A DNA stretch of 64,000 bases from Streptomyces himalayensis subsp. himalayensis (GCF_013778455.1 NZ_JACEHE010000004.1:347028-411027); one strand, 5' to 3'. Positions 43,379 to 52,208 are shown, numbered from the stretch's first letter. The notes: generated by a model not told the origin, from the sequence alone. Numbers and translations: made by a program.

Positions 43379-44425
43379 ATGGCACACCCCTATCCGATCA
43401 GGGAGATCGCCCGGCAGGCCGGCCTGAGCCAGGCCACCGTCGACCGCGTCCTCAACAACCGCGGCGGCGTACGGGAGAGCACCATGCGGGAGGTGCGCCA
43501 GGCCATAGCCGACCTGGACCGGCAGCGGACGCAGGTACGCATCGGCGGCCGCACCTTCATGATCGACATCGTGATGCAGACCCCGGAGCGGTTCTCCTCG
43601 GCGGTACGCGATGCCCTGGAAGCCGAACTCCCGGCCCTGCACCCCGCCGTCATGCGCTCACGCTTTCACTTCCGTGAGACCGGCCCGGTGTCGGAGCTCA
43701 TCACGACGCTGGACCGGATCGCCCAGCGCGGTTCCCAGGGCGTGATCCTCAAGGCTCCGGACGTGCCCGAGGTCACCCTCGCCGTCGGACGGCTGGTCGC
43801 GGCGGGCATACCCGTGGTCACCCTGGTGACCGACCTGCCCAGCAGCGCACGCAGCGCATACGTCGGCATCGACAACCGGGCCGCCGGAGCCACCGCCGCC
43901 TATCTCCTCGGGCAGTGGCTCGGCGACCGCCCCGGCAGCGTCCTCGTCACGATCAGCCGCGGCTCGTTCCGCAACGAGGAGGAGCGCGAAATGGGCTTCC
44001 GCAGCGTGATGCGCAGCGCCCACCCCGAACGGTCACTGGTGGAGGTCACCGACACCGACGGTCTTGACGCGACCCAGCGGGACCTCGTCCTGGACGCACT
44101 CAAGCGCGACGAGACCGTCAACGCTGTCTACTCCATCGGCGGCGGCAACGCCGCCACCCTCGATGCGTTCCGCGCCCTCGACCGCGAGCTCGCCGTTTTC
44201 GTGGCCCACGATCTCGACCACGACAACACCCGGCTCCTGCGCGAACGACGCCTCTCCGCCGTACTCCATCACGACCTGCGCCAGGACATGCGCCGCGCCT
44301 GCCAGACGATCATGCGTGCGCACCATGCGCTGCCTGACGAAGGCCCGTTCCTGCCGTCGGCGATCCAGGTGGTGACGCCGTACAACATGCCGCCGGGGAT
44401 CACGGGCATGCCGTTGGCCGGGTGA
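43379..44425 (+). CDS. LacI-family transcriptional regulator
   Basis: A 348-residue regulator. The N-terminal helix-turn-helix and hinge are IREIARQAGLSQATVDRVLNNR (described, residues 6-27). A periplasmic-binding-like ligand domain follows, with VVTLVTDLPSSARSAYVGIDNRAAG-type strands near residues 145-165 and 225-260. Ligands are usually sugars or cyclitols. The ATG at 43379 has AGGGA six bases upstream. It is divergent from the PhyH-SDR-dehydrogenase operon, its likely target. Confidence 0.88.
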   Translation: MAHPYPIREIARQAGLSQATVDRVLNNRGGVRESTMREVRQAIADLDRQRTQVRIGGRTFMIDIVMQTPERFSSAVRDALEAELPALHPAVMRSRFHFRETGPVSELITTLDRIAQRGSQGVILKAPDVPEVTLAVGRLVAAGIPVVTLVTDLPSSARSAYVGIDNRAAGATAAYLLGQWLGDRPGSVLVTISRGSFRNEEEREMGFRSVMRSAHPERSLVEVTDTDGLDATQRDLVLDALKRDETVNAVYSIGGGNAATLDAFRALDRELAVFVAHDLDHDNTRLLRERRLSAVLHHDLRQDMRRACQTIMRAHHALPDEGPFLPSAIQVVTPYNMPPGITGMPLAG

Positions 44426-44487
44426 GGAGCCCGCGAATTCCGCACGCGGAACGCGTGAGGGCGCCGAGCGCATGAGCGCGCTCACGC

Positions 44488-44520
44488 GGTGCGGCAGGCG
44501 GACGGGCCCCCTGCCGCACC
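44488..44520. terminator. Terminator after the LacI regulator
   Basis: GGTGCGGCAGG and CCTGCCGCACC form a perfect 11-bp stem with an 11-base loop, 63 bp after the LacI stop and 86 bp before the convergent DUF1876 stop. Confidence 0.65.
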
Positions 44521-44605
44521 ACACGGCGACGCGGGTCACGCTTTGTGCCGCCTCGGTGGCATGGGGGAACACCACCAGGACGTGACCTGCGGACGGGCCG
44601 ACAGG

Positions 44606-44878
44606 TCAGGTCAGCGGGTGCGACGTCCGGCCCGACGCCTCGTCGATCTCGTCGTGTGCCTTGGTCAGCAGCTTTGTCGCCATGTCGTTGAGCGCTCTGG
44701 CTCCCGCGACCTCCTCGCCGACCTTCGGCTGGTTCGAGTCGGAGGGGTGGCGGCTGGCGTATCCGCGGGACCGCACCTCGCTCCCGTCGGGGAGACGTAC
44801 GAGAGCGGCGGCGCGGGTGTGGTGATTGTCCTCCTCGAATTCCAGCTCGACATGCCACCCGACGGGGTGCTGCGTCAT
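44606..44878 (-). CDS. DUF1876 family protein
   Basis: A 90-residue protein of the actinobacterial DUF1876 family, with WHVELEFEEDNHHTRAAALV at the start and a conserved end AHDEIDEASGRTSHPLT. It is small, acidic and cytoplasmic; function unknown. The ATG at 44878 sits behind GGAGGTG, a near-perfect ribosome site, which decides the start against a long upstream extension. Confidence 0.88.
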   Translation of the reverse strand: MTQHPVGWHVELEFEEDNHHTRAAALVRLPDGSEVRSRGYASRHPSDSNQPKVGEEVAGARALNDMATKLLTKAHDEIDEASGRTSHPLT

Positions 44879-45183
44879 CACGATCACCTCCGGAACCGCT
44901 GATTCCAGAGTGCGCCTGTCGGCCCGCGCTTGCACGATGTGCGCCTGTTTGCCCGTGCGTGCACGAGTGTGCCGGTCGGCAGCGGATCCGGGATCCGACT
45001 CGGCCGGCGTGGCAAGAGGCAGGCTCAGGCCAGGCAGGCTCAGGCCAGGCTGCCGGGCCCGCGGCGGCACGGTGAGTGCCGCAGTGGCATGCGCTGACGA
45101 ATGCCGTGACCGGTGTCGATACCGTCGTCACAAGCCGACCGCACTCCCTGAGCACCCTGGCCCAGGCCCGACAGGAGTTCCTC

Positions 45184-46410
45184 GTGACGGACGAGATCAC
45201 CACGTACGACATCGCCGCCATCCGCGCACAGTTCCCGGCCCTCGCGGCCGGAACGGCGCACTTCGACGGACCGGGCGGCACGCAGACTCCCCTGCCCGTG
45301 ATCGAAGCCATCACGAACGCCCTCGCGCAGCCGCTGTCGAACCGAGGCGACGGGACGCCGGGGGAGCGCAACGCCGACACGATCGTCACCGAGGCACGGC
45401 AGGCGATGGCGGACCTGCTGGGGGCGGACCCGTCCGGAATCGTCTTCGGCCGCAGCGCCACACAGCTCGCCTACGACTTCTCCCGGACTCTCGCCAAGAC
45501 GTGGTCACCGGGCGACGAGGTGGTCGTCACGCGCCTAGACCACGACTCCAACATCCGCCCGTGGATCCAGGCCGCCGCGCAGGTCGGCGCCACGGTCCGG
45601 TGGGCCGACTTCGACCCCGCCACCGGCGAACTCACCCCCGACGACATCAGTGCCGTGCTCTCCGACCGCACCCGCCTGGTCGCGGTCACCGCCGCATCGA
45701 ACCTGATCGGCACGCGCCCCGCGATCGCCGAGATCTCCCGCCTGGTCCACCGGGCCGGGGCCCTGCTCTACGTCGACGGCGTCCACTACACCGCCCACAC
45801 CCTCGTCGACATCGACCAGCTCGGCGCGGATTTCTTCGCCTGCTCCCCGTACAAGTTCCTCGGTCCCCACCTCGGCGTCCTCGCGGGCCGGCCCGAGCTG
45901 CTGGAGACCCTCCAGCCCGACAAGCTGCTGCCGTCGACGAACGCGGTCCCGGAACGCTTCGAGCTCGGCACCCTGCCGTACGAGCTCCTTGCGGGCACCC
46001 GCGCAGCCGTCGACTTCCTCGCCGGACTCGGCCCGAACACGGACACGGCGGCGGGCCGACGCGAGCGCCTCGTGTCCGCCCTCGCAGCGATCGAGGAGCA
46101 CGAGGACACGCTGCGGGCGCAGATCGAAAAGGGACTGTCCGCTTTCGAGCAGATCACGATCCGCTCCCAGGCAGCCGAGCGCACCCCCACCCTGCTCCTG
46201 ACCATCGACGGCCACAGCACGACGGACGCCTACCGCCACCTGGCAGAGCGCGGCATCCATGCGCCGTCCGGCTCCTTCTACGCGCTCGAGGCCTCCCGCC
46301 GGCTCGGGCTGGGAGACACCGGCGGCCTCCGTGTCGGCCTCGCCCCGTACAACGACGCGGAGGACGTCGAGAGGCTGCTGGCGGGTCTGTCGGACTTCCT
46401 GCGTCCCTGA
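45184..46410 (+). CDS. Cysteine desulfurase-like PLP enzyme (class V aminotransferase)
   Basis: A protein of about 408 residues of the NifS/CsdA-like subgroup (TIGR01976 type). DGPGGTQTPLPVIEAI marks the N-terminus, DHDSNIRPW is near residue 120, LLYVDGVHYTAH near 198 and the PLP-lysine is in SPYKFLGPH (about residue 224). The active-site Cys loop of true desulfurases is not evident, so sulfur mobilisation is uncertain. GTG 45184 with CAGGAG upstream is chosen over in-frame ATG 45076. Confidence 0.8.
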   Translation: MTDEITTYDIAAIRAQFPALAAGTAHFDGPGGTQTPLPVIEAITNALAQPLSNRGDGTPGERNADTIVTEARQAMADLLGADPSGIVFGRSATQLAYDFSRTLAKTWSPGDEVVVTRLDHDSNIRPWIQAAAQVGATVRWADFDPATGELTPDDISAVLSDRTRLVAVTAASNLIGTRPAIAEISRLVHRAGALLYVDGVHYTAHTLVDIDQLGADFFACSPYKFLGPHLGVLAGRPELLETLQPDKLLPSTNAVPERFELGTLPYELLAGTRAAVDFLAGLGPNTDTAAGRRERLVSALAAIEEHEDTLRAQIEKGLSAFEQITIRSQAAERTPTLLLTIDGHSTTDAYRHLAERGIHAPSGSFYALEASRRLGLGDTGGLRVGLAPYNDAEDVERLLAGLSDFLRP

Positions 46411-46419
46411 AGCGGCCTG

Positions 46420-47746
46420 TCAGGAAAGCGCAGAAAGTACGACGAGGACCATGCCGCCGCGGGGCAGGCCCGTGAGGAGGGCCGGCGTGGCGTCGTCGTG
46501 AAGAGGGCCGTAGAGGACACCAGCGAAGTACTCGTCGTCATCGTCACCGTCTTCGTCCACGTCTTCGTTTTCGTCCCAGTCCTCGTCCCCGAATTCGTCT
46601 TCGTCGTCGACCTGGTGCACTTCCCCTATCCGGTCGGTGAGGTCGTCCTCCGGTTCGGCCTCCCGGATCACCACTGTCTGGTCGTGCGTCCGCAGGGCCC
46701 GGGCCCGTACGTCCCCGGACTCCACTGCGTTCACCGGATACAGCTCAACGACCGGTCCCCCCCGTCCAGGGCCACACCGCCACGTGGAGTACCGGCTGGG
46801 GGCCCGAACGCAGTGCGCGCGCCCGGGAGTTGACGACGAACCCGCGGCCGATCAGAGCGGCGCCCGGCGCCAGAAGGAGGGCGGACATCAGCTGCTGCGG
46901 CACTGCGTCGTACGGCTCCGCCCGCAGCCGCAGCCATGTCCCGTCCATCAGGACGGTCACGGTGCGGGCCACCGGGTAATCGTCCGCGTTTCCCGAGCCG
47001 ACGGTGCGGGCCTCACCGGCGTACGGACCCTCCAGGAACTCGACGCGTACATCGGGATCGCCGTCTCCGCCTTCCGCGTATCCGAGGACCACGGCCGAGA
47101 CGGGCTCGGCTCGCGCGCCACGGGCGTCCGAAGCGGACTGGGCGCCGACACCCCACAGCACCAGCGAGCCGCCGCTGAGGAACAACAGGGATCCGGTGAT
47201 GATCCGTACCAACCCGCCTCGGAAGCGCGGCAGTCGGCGCGGGAGCGGCGCCCGGTGGCCGACGGTGGCTTCCTCGTGCAGTGCACGTTGGCGGCCGCGA
47301 GCACGCAGTCGCACGTGCACCGCACACCAGGCCACCGCGAGCCCGAGCGCCATGACCGCGGCGCCGCCCACGACGGCAGCCGAGAGCCGTACGGGGGCGA
47401 CCATCGCGGCCACCGGCAGGACGAGCCCGAAGGGCAGCAGCACACGCGCCAAGCTCGGCAGCCACAACACCGCGTACGGGAGGAACAACAGGGCGGTCGC
47501 GAACGGCAGCACCTCCCAGTCGGTCCCGCAGGGATCACGCTCCGAACACACCGGATCCGGTTCCGAGACACCCATGATGACCAGGCCCCCGATCAGCACG
47601 ACGGCCAGAACCAGCGCGTGCGCGCCGAGCCGTGTCCACGGGGGTGGGGCCGCAGCGCACCAGCGGGCAGCGTCCTTGCTGGACCAGACGGGGGCGGCCG
47701 GGGCTTCACCCGGCGGCAGCGGCACGGCGTCCGTGGACATGGTCAT
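46420..47746 (-). pseudogene. Membrane protein gene split by a frameshift in a G7 run
   Basis: The upstream part (46745-47746, about 333 residues) has two pairs of membrane helices (about residues 38-115 and 160-200) and then a soluble domain, ending HVAVWPWTGGTGR. The downstream part (46420-46734) opens VNAVESGDVRARALRTHDQ and has a 30-residue Asp/Glu-rich tract. Removing one G from the seven at 46757-46763 joins them as TGGPVVELYPVNAVESGD without a stop. I read this as one gene with a frameshift: a real mutation, slippage or a homopolymer sequencing error. Family not recognised. Confidence 0.65.
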
Positions 47747-47839
47747 CAGCACAGTATCAGCCGGAATGCCCTGGTCCGACAGGCAGTCGGGGACGTCCCG
47801 GCAAAGGGCATGGCCCCTCTGCGGACGTGGAGGCGAGTA

Positions 47840-47865
47840 GGCCCCGCCCGTTGTCGGGCGGGGCC
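47840..47865. terminator. GC-rich hairpin, first of a tandem pair
   Basis: GGCCCCGCCCG and CGGGCGGGGCC form a perfect 11-bp stem with loop TTGT. It lies downstream of the minus-strand DUF5133 gene. Confidence 0.65.
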
Positions 47866-47870
47866 GTCGG

Positions 47871-47900
47871 CGTACTGCGTACGACCACGTACGCAGTACG
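47871..47900. terminator. Second hairpin of the tandem pair
   Basis: CGTACTGCGTACG and CGTACGCAGTACG form a perfect 13-bp stem with loop ACCA, 5 bp from the first hairpin. Together they would end minus-strand transcription from DUF5133. Confidence 0.65.
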
Positions 47901-48003
47901 GCGCCCCCGGTACCGTCCCCGTGCGGCTGCACGATCTGCTCGCCATGCCGGGTCGGCCCCGTCGAACCCGTCGGCCCGCAGGAAGTCCTCCACTCAGCGG
48001 TCG

Positions 48004-48231
48004 TCAGGCGCTGATCAGGGAGTCGTCCTCGACTCGGGCCCCCGGCAGGCGGTGGCGGGCAGCGATCAGTGCGGCGTCGACGTCGCGCGTCCCGGTGGCC
48101 ACGCACAGCGTGTACGCGATGTCGTTCATGCGCTGCTGTGCCTCAGGGCTGCCCTGTTCGGCGTGCAGCAGGCGAAGTGCCTCGTACTGCTTGACGAAGT
48201 TGCGCAGCACCACGGGGTGGGCCATCAGCAC
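48004..48231 (-). CDS. DUF5133 family protein
   Basis: A 75-residue actinobacterial protein with VLRNFVKQYEALRLLHAEQG, NDIAYTLCVATGTRDVDAAL and a C-terminal LPGARVEDDS, the DUF5133 signature. Function unknown; possibly a regulatory partner in secondary metabolism, as the family is often near such genes. The GTG at 48231 has GGAG six bases upstream and is preferred to ATG 48225. Confidence 0.82.
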   Translation of the reverse strand: MLMAHPVVLRNFVKQYEALRLLHAEQGSPEAQQRMNDIAYTLCVATGTRDVDAALIAARHRLPGARVEDDSLISA

Positions 48232-48469
48232 GGTTGTTCTCCTTCCACGACGTGTGCATCGCTTGGGCACGGGGTCGGTTACCCGGCAGGGTCGCCTTCA
48301 TGCGGCGGGGGACGACGCCGCGGAAGGGAGCGTGCCGCAGGGGCCATACCGCCGCACGTGCCCGCGGTACGGCTGCAGCGTCCCGCGTGTTGTGGCGCGG
48401 CGCCGAGGTCCGTGGCGCGGGCGTGTGACACTCCCCAAGTCACGGGGCTGCACGCTGCTCGGAGGCCTG

Positions 48470-49186
48470 ATGTCGAAACCGCTCGTCGTGGTGACCGGTG
48501 CCGGCCACGGCATCGGCCGGGCCGTGGCGGCGGCCTTCGCGGCGGAGCAGCATCCCCTGCTGCTGGTGTCGCGGCACCCCACGCCACTCGGCGGACTGCC
48601 CGCCGACCAGGTCCTGCCGGCAGCGGTCGACGTCGCCGACTACGCCGCGCTCGAGGCGGCGGTCCAGGGCGCGGAAGCCCGATACGGGCCGACCGAATGC
48701 ATCGTCAACTGTGCGGGTTTCCTCAGGATCGGCCCACTGGAGACCCGGGCCCCGGCGGACGTGTCCTACGAGGTCGACGTGCTCCTCAAGGGCGTACTCA
48801 ACGGCATCCGCGTCGTTCTGGGCACCATGAAGGCGCGCAGGAGCGGCACGATCATCAACGTCAGCTCGATCGGTGACCGCGTGCCGGGTCCGGACGGCGA
48901 GGTCTACCACGCCTGCAAGGCGGCGCTCCGCTCGTTGGCCGGCTCGCTGCAGAAGAGCCAGGCCGCGAACAACATCCGTGTCATCAATGTGGCACCGGGG
49001 TTCGTCAGGACCGACATCCATGCGGAGATGGGGATCAGCTTCGAGGAGTACTGCGAGCGGCTGGGCCATCCCGACTTCATCAGCGCCGACCAGCTCGCCG
49101 ACATCATCCTGTTCTGCTGGAAGCAGCCGCAGCGTCTTTGCGTGCGCGACATCGTGGTGTTGCCGACGAGCTCGGATTTCGGTTGA
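48470..49186 (+). CDS. Short-chain dehydrogenase/reductase
   Basis: A 238-residue SDR with TGAGHGIGRAV (about residues 9-19), NCAG (about 82), Ser in INVSSIGD (about 133) and Y-x-x-x-K in YHACKAA (about 146-150). The C-terminal block ISADQLADIILFCWKQPQ resembles the SDR group related to YdfG/serine 3-dehydrogenase. The substrate is not readable. GGAGG lies four bases before the ATG. A minimal gap separates it from the YrdB-like gene. Confidence 0.88.
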   Translation: MSKPLVVVTGAGHGIGRAVAAAFAAEQHPLLLVSRHPTPLGGLPADQVLPAAVDVADYAALEAAVQGAEARYGPTECIVNCAGFLRIGPLETRAPADVSYEVDVLLKGVLNGIRVVLGTMKARRSGTIINVSSIGDRVPGPDGEVYHACKAALRSLAGSLQKSQAANNIRVINVAPGFVRTDIHAEMGISFEEYCERLGHPDFISADQLADIILFCWKQPQRLCVRDIVVLPTSSDFG

Positions 49187-49211
49187 GCCTGGCGTCAACA
49201 ACGGACCCTGC

Positions 49212-49481
49212 ATGCGGCTGCCCGCCGCCTTCTTGGCCGCGCTGGGCCTGCTGAGCTGGTGGGGATTCTCCACCGGCAGCGACGTGGTCAGTCGCATCGT
49301 GCTCGGCCTCGGCGTCCCGCTTCTCGCCATCATCCTGTGGGCCCTGTTCGCCGCTCCGAAGGCGCGACTGCGGCCCCCGCTCGCGGTGGTGCTGCTGGTC
49401 AAGGCCGTGGTGCTGGGCGGCGGCGCGGCCTTCCTGTACGGGGTGGGGCATCCTGTCGCGGCCCTGGTCCTGGCTGGGTGA
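49212..49481 (+). CDS. YrdB-like (DUF2568) small membrane protein, possibly frameshifted at the C-terminus
   Basis: An 89-residue membrane protein with four hydrophobic segments (FLAALGLLSWWGF, IVLGLGVPLLAIILWALF, LAVVLLVKAVVLGGGAAFLYG and HPVAALVLA). It stops at GCT-GGG-TGA, but two bases on, another frame continues VIVANTAVAEISRR, which looks like the missing last helix of the DUF2568 family. The start has no good ribosome site and homology seems to begin slightly upstream. It may be a decaying or mis-sequenced gene. Confidence 0.6.
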   Translation: MRLPAAFLAALGLLSWWGFSTGSDVVSRIVLGLGVPLLAIILWALFAAPKARLRPPLAVVLLVKAVVLGGGAAFLYGVGHPVAALVLAG

Positions 49482-49603
49482 TCGTCGCGAACACGGCGGT
49501 GGCCGAGATCTCGCGCCGCAGGCCGCCCCGGGTCAGTCAGGAGTTCGACTACAGGGCTCGGCTTAAGCTCCGTGGGCCGATCACCTCGCCCGAAGGAAAC
49601 GAA

Positions 49604-50818
49604 GTGGCTGAAGACAGACCGCCGTTGACGATCAAGTCAGACGCCAAGAACGGCTTGTGGACGCTGAGCGCGCCCATCGGAACGCTGGGCCGGCCGGTCC
49701 TCGTCGGCGGCACGGTGTACGTACCGGTGTCGGACGACCGGATCGCGGCCGTGGACGCCCAGGAGGGCCGGATCCGCTGGTGCAGCGAGGCGCTCACGAA
49801 ACCGGCCGCGGAGCGGCTGGTGTGCGCGGACGGCGCCGTCGTGGTGCCCGTACTGCGGGAGCACGGCCGCAGCGGGTTCACCGCCCTCGACGTGTCGACC
49901 GGCAAAGTGCTGTGGACGCGCCGCAAGAGCAGGCTGTACCGGGCAGCCGCCGCCGGTTCGACGGTGGTGCTGTGGAACGACACCCGCGAGGACAGCGCAC
50001 AGATTGCCGCCGTCGACGCGCTGACCGGGGAGACCCTGTGGGAGGACGAGTTCGAGCGGATATGGGGCCTGCTCGTGCGCGGGGACCGGGTCATTCTGGA
50101 CGCCGGGGGCTTCCGCGCCCTGGACGCCCGCACCGGTGAAGACGTCTGGGACGAGGGGTACGGCAGCCTTCTGGGCCAGGACGGGACGGGCGATGCGGCG
50201 GTCTTCCACAGCTGGAGCGGCGGCGCCTTCGCCAGACTTTTCGTGCGCGCCGCCGACACCGGCAAGGAACTGGCCACGACCCGTTTCCGCGAGCGGGCGC
50301 TGAAGCACTTCTCCAGGGCGCCCGCCCTGGTCGACGGAGGACGCCTGCTCTTCTCCGAATCGTTTGGGCGCCGCGTCCGGATTTTCGCCTGTGCGGGTGT
50401 GGACCGGGCCGAATCGCTGGGAAGCCACCGGCTGGGATGGTGGCGATTCACCTCGTTCCAGGACGTGGTGTGCGTCGGCGACTGGGTGTACGGCCTTACC
50501 TGGCGTCATCGACTGCACGCAGCCGAGGTCGGTGGGCGGCGATGGCTGCGGCGGCTGCGGGTGACCGACGCGAACGGCCGGGCTGTGCAGCGGCCGACCG
50601 AGATCGCGGCCGGGCCTGAACATGTGTTCGTCGGCGAGAAGGAATCGGTGGCTGCTGTCCGCGACGGCCGGGTGCTGTGGGTGGCGGCCACGGACGTGTG
50701 GGACAACCCGCCGATCCCGCTCGGCGCCGACCGCGTGCTGTTCCGGTCCACAAACCGGAAACCGAGCCAGGACCGGCTGCACTGCGCGGACGCGGAAACC
50801 GGCCGCCGGCTCTCCTGA
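49604..50818 (+). CDS. PQQ-like beta-propeller repeat protein
   Basis: A 404-residue protein with seven or eight WD-like PQQ blades. Repeated phrases include GGTVYVPVSDDRIAAVDAQEG, LDVSTGKVLWTRR, VDALTGETLWEDEF and LDARTGEDVWDEG. No signal peptide or lipobox is present, so it is probably cytosolic, unlike many relatives. The GTG at 49604 has GAAGGA six bases upstream. It may be a structural binding protein; no enzyme motif is seen. Confidence 0.8.
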   Translation: MAEDRPPLTIKSDAKNGLWTLSAPIGTLGRPVLVGGTVYVPVSDDRIAAVDAQEGRIRWCSEALTKPAAERLVCADGAVVVPVLREHGRSGFTALDVSTGKVLWTRRKSRLYRAAAAGSTVVLWNDTREDSAQIAAVDALTGETLWEDEFERIWGLLVRGDRVILDAGGFRALDARTGEDVWDEGYGSLLGQDGTGDAAVFHSWSGGAFARLFVRAADTGKELATTRFRERALKHFSRAPALVDGGRLLFSESFGRRVRIFACAGVDRAESLGSHRLGWWRFTSFQDVVCVGDWVYGLTWRHRLHAAEVGGRRWLRRLRVTDANGRAVQRPTEIAAGPEHVFVGEKESVAAVRDGRVLWVAATDVWDNPPIPLGADRVLFRSTNRKPSQDRLHCADAETGRRLS

Positions 50819-50959
50819 AAGCAGCAGAGCTGGAGGAGCGACGACCCTGCTGATTTAGATATGGGTCTATTGTCTGGTTAGCGTTGAATGGCGTGGTCGG
50901 CCGGTCGAGGATACGAGCCCAGGGGGCCAGGCGGGAGACGACTCAGGGAGGTACCTCGG

Positions 50960-52048
50960 ATGAACGTGCGCCCGAGTCGTGCTGTGCTCGTCCTGACCGT
51001 GCTGACGATGGCCCTCGGTGCCGCAGCCTGCGCCGAGAATGACCGCTCGGGCTCCGACGAGGGAGGCCTCACCATCGGCCTGTTGCTCCCGGGGGACCGC
51101 GAATCCCGCTACTGGCAGTTCGACAAGCCCCTGATCGAGAAGAAGATCAAGGAGTTGTGCGGCGACTGCAGGCTCGTGCACAACAACACCATCAGTGATG
51201 CGGCGATCCAGCGGCAGCAGATGGAGTCCATGATCAACAAAGGGGTCGAGGTCCTGATCCTGGGGGTCGTCGACCCTCCGGCGCTCCGCTCCACCGTCGA
51301 GGACCTGCAGGAAGCCGGCATCCCAGTCGTCGCCTACGACCGCCTCGCCGAGGGCCCGATCTCCGGTCACGTCACCTTCGACGGTGCACAGGTCGGCCGG
51401 ATCCAGGCCGAGGCGCTCCTGAAGGCCATGGGGCACAAGGCAGACGGTGGCCGGATCGTCATGATGAACGGTGCCATCACCGATCCCAACGCGGGCTGGT
51501 TCAAGAGGGGCGCGATGTCCGTCCTCAAGGGCAAGGTGAAGATCGCCAAGACGTACGACACCGTGGAGTGGCGGGAGGAGAACGCCCACACCAACATGTC
51601 CGGTGCCATCGCCGCCCTGGGTGTCGACGGCGTCGACGGCGTCTACGCCGCCAACGACCGTCTCGCCTCCGGCGCCATCGCCGCGCTCAAGGCCGCCGGA
51701 GTCACGCCGCTCCCGCCCGTCACAGGCCAGGACGCCGACCTCGCGGCCGTGCAGCGCATCGTGACCGGTGACCAGTACATGACCGTGTACAAGCCCTTCA
51801 AGCCCGAAGCCGACGCCGCCGCGACCATGGCCGTCGCACTGGGCCGCGGAGAGAGCCTCGAGGGCATCGCCAAGACCCGGCTCGACAGCGCCACGACCAA
51901 GGACATCCCGACTGTCCTGCTCACTCCGCTGCCCGTGACCGTCGACAACATCGAAGAGACCGTCGTCAAGGATGGCATGTACACGATCGGCGAAATCTGC
52001 ACCCCGGAGTTCCGCTCAGCCTGCGACAAGGCCGGACTCACCAGGTGA
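50960..52048 (+). CDS. Sugar ABC transporter substrate-binding lipoprotein (XylF-like), orphan
   Basis: A 362-residue lipoprotein: lipobox GAAAC (Cys about residue 25), then a periplasmic-binding type I fold (LTIGLLLPGDRESRYWQFDK, INKGVEVLILGVVDPPAL, IPVVAYDRL, VYAANDRLASGAIAALKAAG and PPVTGQDADLAAVQRIV). It resembles xylose/ribose-type binding proteins. AGGGAGGT precedes the ATG. No permease or ATPase gene is adjacent, so its partner is elsewhere or it is a sensor. AT-rich promoter-like sequence lies at 50850-50890, and a terminator follows. Confidence 0.85.
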   Translation: MNVRPSRAVLVLTVLTMALGAAACAENDRSGSDEGGLTIGLLLPGDRESRYWQFDKPLIEKKIKELCGDCRLVHNNTISDAAIQRQQMESMINKGVEVLILGVVDPPALRSTVEDLQEAGIPVVAYDRLAEGPISGHVTFDGAQVGRIQAEALLKAMGHKADGGRIVMMNGAITDPNAGWFKRGAMSVLKGKVKIAKTYDTVEWREENAHTNMSGAIAALGVDGVDGVYAANDRLASGAIAALKAAGVTPLPPVTGQDADLAAVQRIVTGDQYMTVYKPFKPEADAAATMAVALGRGESLEGIAKTRLDSATTKDIPTVLLTPLPVTVDNIEETVVKDGMYTIGEICTPEFRSACDKAGLTR

Positions 52049-52091
52049 CAGACGGGCCGCCACGCAGGGCAGTGACGGCACTCGCAACAGA

Positions 52092-52121
52092 AGGCCCCAG
52101 GGCGTGAAAACCCTGGGGCCT
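52092..52121 (+). terminator. Terminator after the sugar-binding gene
   Basis: AGGCCCCAGGG and CCCTGGGGCCT form a perfect 11-bp stem with loop CGTGAAAA, 43 bp after the stop at 52048. Confidence 0.75.
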
Positions 52122-52139
52122 GATCCGTTGATCTGCAGA

Positions 52140-52208
52140 GCGTTGGGCAGGTCTTGCACCTGCATCTCCCCGCCGGGGGCGGAGCGTCTTTCTTTGGACC
52201 ACCAACGC
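52140..52208 (-). tRNA. tRNA-like cloverleaf, probably degenerate or non-standard
   Basis: On the minus strand 69 nt fold as a cloverleaf: perfect 7-bp acceptor stem GCGTTGG/CCAACGC, T at position 8, a weak three-pair D stem, 5-bp anticodon stem CTCCG/CGGGG with loop CCCCCGG, four-base variable loop, and a perfect 5-bp T stem GCAGG/CCTGC with loop TGCAAGA. T54, C56 and A58 equivalents are kept. Against function: loop position 33 is C, not T; T55 is G; the D loop lacks GG; no CCA is encoded. It may be a decayed tRNA or a tRNA-like RNA. The rest of 52122-52417 shows no gene. Confidence 0.35.

Noticed and set aside
45184..46410. Assignment as a true cysteine desulfurase (IscS/SufS)
   Set aside because: The PLP lysine is clear but the catalytic Cys loop and an isc/suf context are missing, so only a desulfurase-like label is given.
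46498..46833. Hydrophobic Val/Phe-rich plus-strand frame resembling a small membrane protein
   Set aside because: It is simply the complement of the acidic GAC/GAG tract of the frameshifted minus-strand gene.
52140..52208. Standard functional tRNA gene (Gly, CCC anticodon)
   Set aside because: Position 33 is C, T55 is changed, the D arm is weak and the anticodon loop can close into a longer stem. It is kept only as a tRNA-like structure.
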